64,000 nucleotides of DNA from an uncultured Prevotellaceae bacterium. Lineage in GTDB: Bacteria > Bacteroidota > Bacteroidia > Bacteroidales > Bacteroidaceae. Within the stretch, counting starts at the first letter, position 1. The number at the start of each line of letters is the position of its first letter. The notes beneath the pieces are model-generated. The model searched no databases, was not told where the DNA came from, and saw nothing but the letters and a program-made list of their open reading frames with translations. Positions 60,619 through 64,000 of this stretch are shown here, one piece after another. The stretch is taken from assembly GCA_902776545.1 (NCBI GenBank), contig CACYQO010000018.1:1-64000 (forward strand), written 5' to 3'. The translations under genes were made by a program, and so were the position numbers.

Positions 60619-63498
60619 ATGAAGAGACAAGCAAGACTGATCCTCGATGACGGCACGACGTTCTGCGGCTGGGCTTTCGGCGCAGAGAAGAACGTGTCGG
60701 GCGAGGTGGTGTTTAACACGGCGATGACGGGCTATCCGGAGAGTCTGACGGATCCCAGTTATGCCGGACAGATGCTGGTGATGACCTATCCGCTAGTGGG
60801 TAACTATGGTGTGCCTACGACAGAAGCAGCGGAAAACGGTCTGCCCGAACTGATGGAGAGCGAGCGAATCCACGCCACGGCCCTGATCGTGGCAGACTAT
60901 AGCGAGACCTATTCCCATTGGAATGCTAAAGAATCCCTGGATGCATGGCTGAAGCGCGAAGGTGTGCCAGCCCTCACAGGCATCGACACCCGCCGACTGA
61001 CGAAAGTGCTGCGAGAGAGTGGCGTGATGATGGGGCGGTTGGAGATCGGTTCCGTAAGTCGCTGTAATACAGCGACGAACACAACCGAGGACTACGGCAG
61101 CGTTAACTGGGTAGAGAAGGTAAGCTGCAAGGAAGTGACGACTTATCAGCCTTTCGGCGAAAAGAAGCACCGTGTTGTGCTGGTGGACTGCGGTGTAAAG
61201 GCTAATATCATCCGCTGTCTGCTGCGACGTGGCATTGAGGTGGTACGCGTGCCTTGGGATTACGATTTCAATCAATTGGAGTTTGATGGGCTGTTCTTAG
61301 CGAATGGTCCAGGCGACCCTGAGCAATGCAGCAAGACGGTAGAGCATATCCGCACCTTCTTGACCAATGAGACTGTACGGCCCTGCATGGGTATCTGCCT
61401 CGGCAACCAGCTCTTAGCCAAGGCGGCAGGTGCCAAGACCTACAAGCTGAAATATGGACATCGTTCTCATAACCAACCCGTTCAGCGCGTCGGCACCACC
61501 CAGTGCTTCATCACCTCTCAGAACCACGGTTATGCGGTGGACGCTTCTACCTTACCCTCTGACTGGGAACCGCTCTTCGTGAATATGAACGACGGCTCCA
61601 ACGAGGGCATCCGCCATCAAACCAAACCCTGGATGTCTGCCCAGTTCCATCCTGAGGCCTGCAGTGGCCCTGTGGATACGGAATTTCTGTTTGATGAGTT
61701 CGTGGCAATGTTAGAGATGAGTGGAGAGAGGTTAGAGGTAAGAGATTACTCTCAAGACGGAAAACCTCAGCAGCAAGACTATTCTCTCACCTCTCACCTC
61801 TCACCTCTTACCTCTATCAAAAAGGTCCTCCTCTTGGGCAGTGGCGCCTTGAAGATCGGTCAGGCAGGCGAGTTCGACTATAGCGGTGCCCAGGCACTCA
61901 AAGCCCTGAAGGAAGAAGGCATCCATTCCGTACTCATCAATCCCAATATCGCCACCGTCCAGACGTCAAAGGACGTAGCCGATACCGTCTATTTCCAACC
62001 CGTGACCCCGGAGTTCGTGGAGCGCATCATTGAGAAGGAGCGTCCCGACGGCATTCTTTTGAGTTTCGGCGGTCAGACAGCCCTCAACTGCGGCGTGGAA
62101 CTCTACCAACGTGGCGTTCTGGCCAAATACGGCGTCAAAGTGTTAGGCACCCCCGTACAGGCTATCATCGACACGGAAGACCGTGACCTCTTTGTAAAAC
62201 GCCTCGATGAAATCGGCGTGAAGACCATCAAAAGTCAGGCTTGCAGCACCATCGACGAGGTGCGTCAGGCTGCTGCCGAACTGGGCTTCCCCGTAATCCT
62301 CAGAGCCGCCTATGCCTTAGGAGGTCTGGGTTCCGGCTTCTGCGACAACGAGGAAGAACTGAATGCACAGGCCGAAGAAGCCTTCTCATTCTCGTCACAG
62401 GTTCTGGTGGAGAAGTCACTCCGAGGCTGGAAAGAGATAGAATACGAGGTGGTGCGCGACCGTTACGACAACTGCATCACCGTTTGTAATATGGAGAACT
62501 TCGACCCGCTGGGCATCCATACGGGCGAGTCGATCGTGGTGGCCCCCAGTCAGACGCTCTCCAACACCGAATATCACAAACTGCGCGCCATCGCCATCAA
62601 GATTATCCGTCATATCGGCATCGTGGGTGAGTGTAATGTGCAGTACGCCCTTGATCCTAACTCCGAGGACTATCGCGTCATTGAGGTCAACGCCCGTCTC
62701 TCGCGTTCCTCTGCCCTGGCATCGAAGGCAACAGGCTATCCCCTGGCTTTCGTGGCTGCCAAACTGGGCCTTGGCTACGGTCTCTTCGAACTGAAGAACT
62801 CCGTCACGAAGACCACCAGCGCCTTCTTCGAACCTGCCCTCGACTACGTGGTGTGTAAGATTCCCCGTTGGGATCTGACCAAGTTCCACGGCGTGAAGCG
62901 TCAGCTCGGCTCGTCGATGAAGAGCGTGGGTGAGGTAATGGCCGTCGGACGTACGTTTGAGGAGTCCTTGCAGAAGGGTCTCCGTATGATCGGGCAGGGT
63001 ATGCACGGCTTCGTGGAAAACCATGAAATTAGGATTGCCGACATCGCCACTTCCCTCCATGAACCGACGGACATGCGTATCTTCGTGGTGTCGAAGGCGC
63101 TGAAGATTGGCTATACCGTGGAACAGATCCATCAGTTGACGAAGATCGACCGCTGGTTCCTGCAGAAGCTGAAGCACATCGTCGATATCGACCAGCAACT
63201 CCGCGAAAACACACTTCTCTCTGAGGTCTCAGAGTTTATGGAGCCGAGTGAATTCAAGGAGTATCTGGCATCGCCGGAGATCGCTCCGTTGCTGCATACT
63301 GCCAAGGTCTATGGCTTCTCCGACTTCCAGATTGCCCGTGCCATCGGCCTGGAGCACCGGATGAAGATGGAGCAGGCTGGCCTCACCTTCCGCAAATGGC
63401 GCAAGATGCTCGGTCTCGTTCCCGCTGTCAACCAGATCGACACCCTCGCCGCGGAATATCCCGCCCAGACCAACTACCTTTATCTTTCCTACTTGTGA
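60619..63498 (+). CDS. Carbamoyl-phosphate synthase: CarA fused to the N-terminal half of CarB
   Basis: A 959-residue fusion. Residues 1-366 are a complete small subunit with the class I glutaminase (MGICLGNQ, QFHPEA). A Ser/Asp/Gln-rich linker (~367-400) is coded by inverted TCTCACC units. Residues ~401-959 match the first half of CarB: the carboxyphosphate ATP-grasp (GSGALKIGQAGEFDYSGAQA, NARLSRSSALASKATG) and the oligomerisation domain, ending at QIDTLAAEYPAQTNYLYLSY. The second ATP-grasp and the allosteric domain (about 500 residues) are absent, and the next gene starts 84 bases later. The CarB part resembles eukaryote-like CPS sequences. Confidence 0.92.
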   Translation: MKRQARLILDDGTTFCGWAFGAEKNVSGEVVFNTAMTGYPESLTDPSYAGQMLVMTYPLVGNYGVPTTEAAENGLPELMESERIHATALIVADYSETYSHWNAKESLDAWLKREGVPALTGIDTRRLTKVLRESGVMMGRLEIGSVSRCNTATNTTEDYGSVNWVEKVSCKEVTTYQPFGEKKHRVVLVDCGVKANIIRCLLRRGIEVVRVPWDYDFNQLEFDGLFLANGPGDPEQCSKTVEHIRTFLTNETVRPCMGICLGNQLLAKAAGAKTYKLKYGHRSHNQPVQRVGTTQCFITSQNHGYAVDASTLPSDWEPLFVNMNDGSNEGIRHQTKPWMSAQFHPEACSGPVDTEFLFDEFVAMLEMSGERLEVRDYSQDGKPQQQDYSLTSHLSPLTSIKKVLLLGSGALKIGQAGEFDYSGAQALKALKEEGIHSVLINPNIATVQTSKDVADTVYFQPVTPEFVERIIEKERPDGILLSFGGQTALNCGVELYQRGVLAKYGVKVLGTPVQAIIDTEDRDLFVKRLDEIGVKTIKSQACSTIDEVRQAAAELGFPVILRAAYALGGLGSGFCDNEEELNAQAEEAFSFSSQVLVEKSLRGWKEIEYEVVRDRYDNCITVCNMENFDPLGIHTGESIVVAPSQTLSNTEYHKLRAIAIKIIRHIGIVGECNVQYALDPNSEDYRVIEVNARLSRSSALASKATGYPLAFVAAKLGLGYGLFELKNSVTKTTSAFFEPALDYVVCKIPRWDLTKFHGVKRQLGSSMKSVGEVMAVGRTFEESLQKGLRMIGQGMHGFVENHEIRIADIATSLHEPTDMRIFVVSKALKIGYTVEQIHQLTKIDRWFLQKLKHIVDIDQQLRENTLLSEVSEFMEPSEFKEYLASPEIAPLLHTAKVYGFSDFQIARAIGLEHRMKMEQAGLTFRKWRKMLGLVPAVNQIDTLAAEYPAQTNYLYLSYL
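61725..61815. repeat. Inverted 7-bp tandem units at the carA/carB junction
   Basis: AGAGAGGTTAGAGGTAAGAGA (left, 61725-61745, read in part) is inverted by four TCTCACC/TCTTACC units (61783-61815). Such a block normally lies between genes; here it is read through in frame. Confidence 0.75.
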
Positions 63499-63582
63499 GG
63501 AATTATAAAATTAAAAAATTAAAGAATTAAAAACAGGCGCATCTTTTCATTTTATAATTTTTGAATTTTTAAATTTTACAAT
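63499..63582. repeat. AT-rich inverted tandem units between carAB and asnB
   Basis: AAATTAAA-type units and inverted TTTTATAAT/TTTTGAATT units flank a GGCGCATC centre. The style matches the gltB-gltD gap. Confidence 0.6.
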
Positions 63583-64000
63583 ATGTGTGGAATCGTAGCA
63601 ATATTAAACGTTAAGGAGCAGTCGCATGCTCTGCGTGATAAAGCATTGAAAATGAGTCAGAAGATCCGTCATCGCGGACCAGACTGGAGTGGTATCTATT
63701 GTGGTGGTTCAGCCATCCTCGCCCATGAGCGACTGAGTATCGTCGATCCGGAGTCGGGTGGCCAGCCTCTCTATTCGTCAGACCGTAAGAATATACTGGC
63801 GGTGAATGGTGAGATCTACAACCATCAGGAGATCCGCCGCCGCTTTGCCGGACAGTACGAGTTTCAGACGGGCTCCGACTGTGAGGTCATCCTCGCTCTC
63901 TATCGTGAGAAGGGCATTGACTTCCTCGAAGACCTCAGCGGTATCTTTGCCTTTGTGCTCTACGATGAGGAGCGCGACGAGTTCCTGATAGCCCGCGACC
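63583..64000 (+). CDS. asnB: Asparagine synthase (glutamine-hydrolysing), partial
   Basis: The first 139 residues of AsnB, cut by the right edge. The class II glutaminase starts MCGIVAILN with catalytic Cys2 after Met removal, followed by IRHRGPDWSG, HERLSIVD and AVNGEIYNH, all typical. It should make asparagine from aspartate using glutamine. As the last of four amidotransferase genes in a row it completes the nitrogen cluster. Confidence 0.95.
   Translation, partial: MCGIVAILNVKEQSHALRDKALKMSQKIRHRGPDWSGIYCGGSAILAHERLSIVDPESGGQPLYSSDRKNILAVNGEIYNHQEIRRRFAGQYEFQTGSDCEVILALYREKGIDFLEDLSGIFAFVLYDEERDEFLIARD

Noticed and set aside
1-64000. tRNA, rRNA, prophage or insertion sequence
   Set aside because: I looked for cloverleaf T-loop motifs, transposase or integrase motifs and phage genes in the gaps and found none that hold up; a dedicated search could still find one.

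Overview
The window reads as chromosomal DNA of a Bacteroidales bacterium, most likely a Prevotella-like member of the Prevotellaceae. The signs are many TAnnTTTG -7 promoter elements (often as TAACTTTGCA or TACCTTTGCA) a short way before start codons, few Shine-Dalgarno sequences, a type III glutamine synthetase, DapL-type lysine synthesis, an ECF sigma/FecR/STN-receptor cassette, an HU_HIG-type DNA-binding protein and several Bacteroidetes-only families. Both ends cut a gene: an ECF sigma factor on the left and asparagine synthase asnB on the right. No rRNA, tRNA, CRISPR array, transposase or prophage was seen.

Layout. 1-5.3 kb: sigma factor, free methionine sulfoxide reductase, a prmC-recX-comF operon, ribD, a lipoprotein. 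5.3-13.7 kb: a large ABCG-like transporter, RNase H, argS, a sodium/solute symporter and a MATE exporter. 13.7-15.6 kb: a radical-SAM/lipoprotein/zinc-ribbon operon of unknown function, then a gene-poor AT-rich spacer with palindromes. 16.4-24.5 kb: aroQ, O-methyltransferase, rbfA, a LolC/E-like permease, a phosphate butyryltransferase-like enzyme, a GH95 fucosidase, a Cys-rich DUF3109 protein and ung. 24.7-29 kb: glutamine synthetase III, dapL and dapF. 29.2-38.7 kb: an accessory stretch with a SWIM/SNF2 helicase, a DnaQ-like exonuclease, a pRiA4b ORF-3-like protein, a DUF3843-like protein, an HU-like protein and a YD-repeat lipoprotein. 39-45.6 kb: FMN reductase and gltBD. 45.8-52.5 kb: ECF sigma, FecR anti-sigma, STN receptor, a fucosyltransferase-like enzyme and a serpin. 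53-64 kb: P-II, two ammonium transporters, an outer-membrane protein, pyrG, purF, a carA-carB fusion and asnB.

How it fits together. The right half is a nitrogen-assimilation region: ammonium uptake (amt1, amt2), sensing (P-II), fixation (glutamine synthetase III, glutamate synthase) and five glutamine amidotransferases (gltB, pyrG, purF, carA, asnB). The leader regions of the P-II/amt1 operon and of amt2 align without gaps, with identical blocks at the same distances from the -7 elements, so they are probably co-regulated.

Most unusual points: (1) a CarA subunit fused to only the N-terminal half of CarB, joined by a linker made of intergenic-type repeats; (2) families of 7-10 bp tandem units, often as inverted arms, and REP-like palindromes that sit between genes and also in frame inside prmC, argS, the MATE gene, the fucosidase, the serpin and carAB; (3) the duplicated nitrogen-control leader; (4) a dapL-glutamine synthetase junction that has lost a normal stop/start boundary; (5) the uncharacterised radical-SAM/lipoprotein system.
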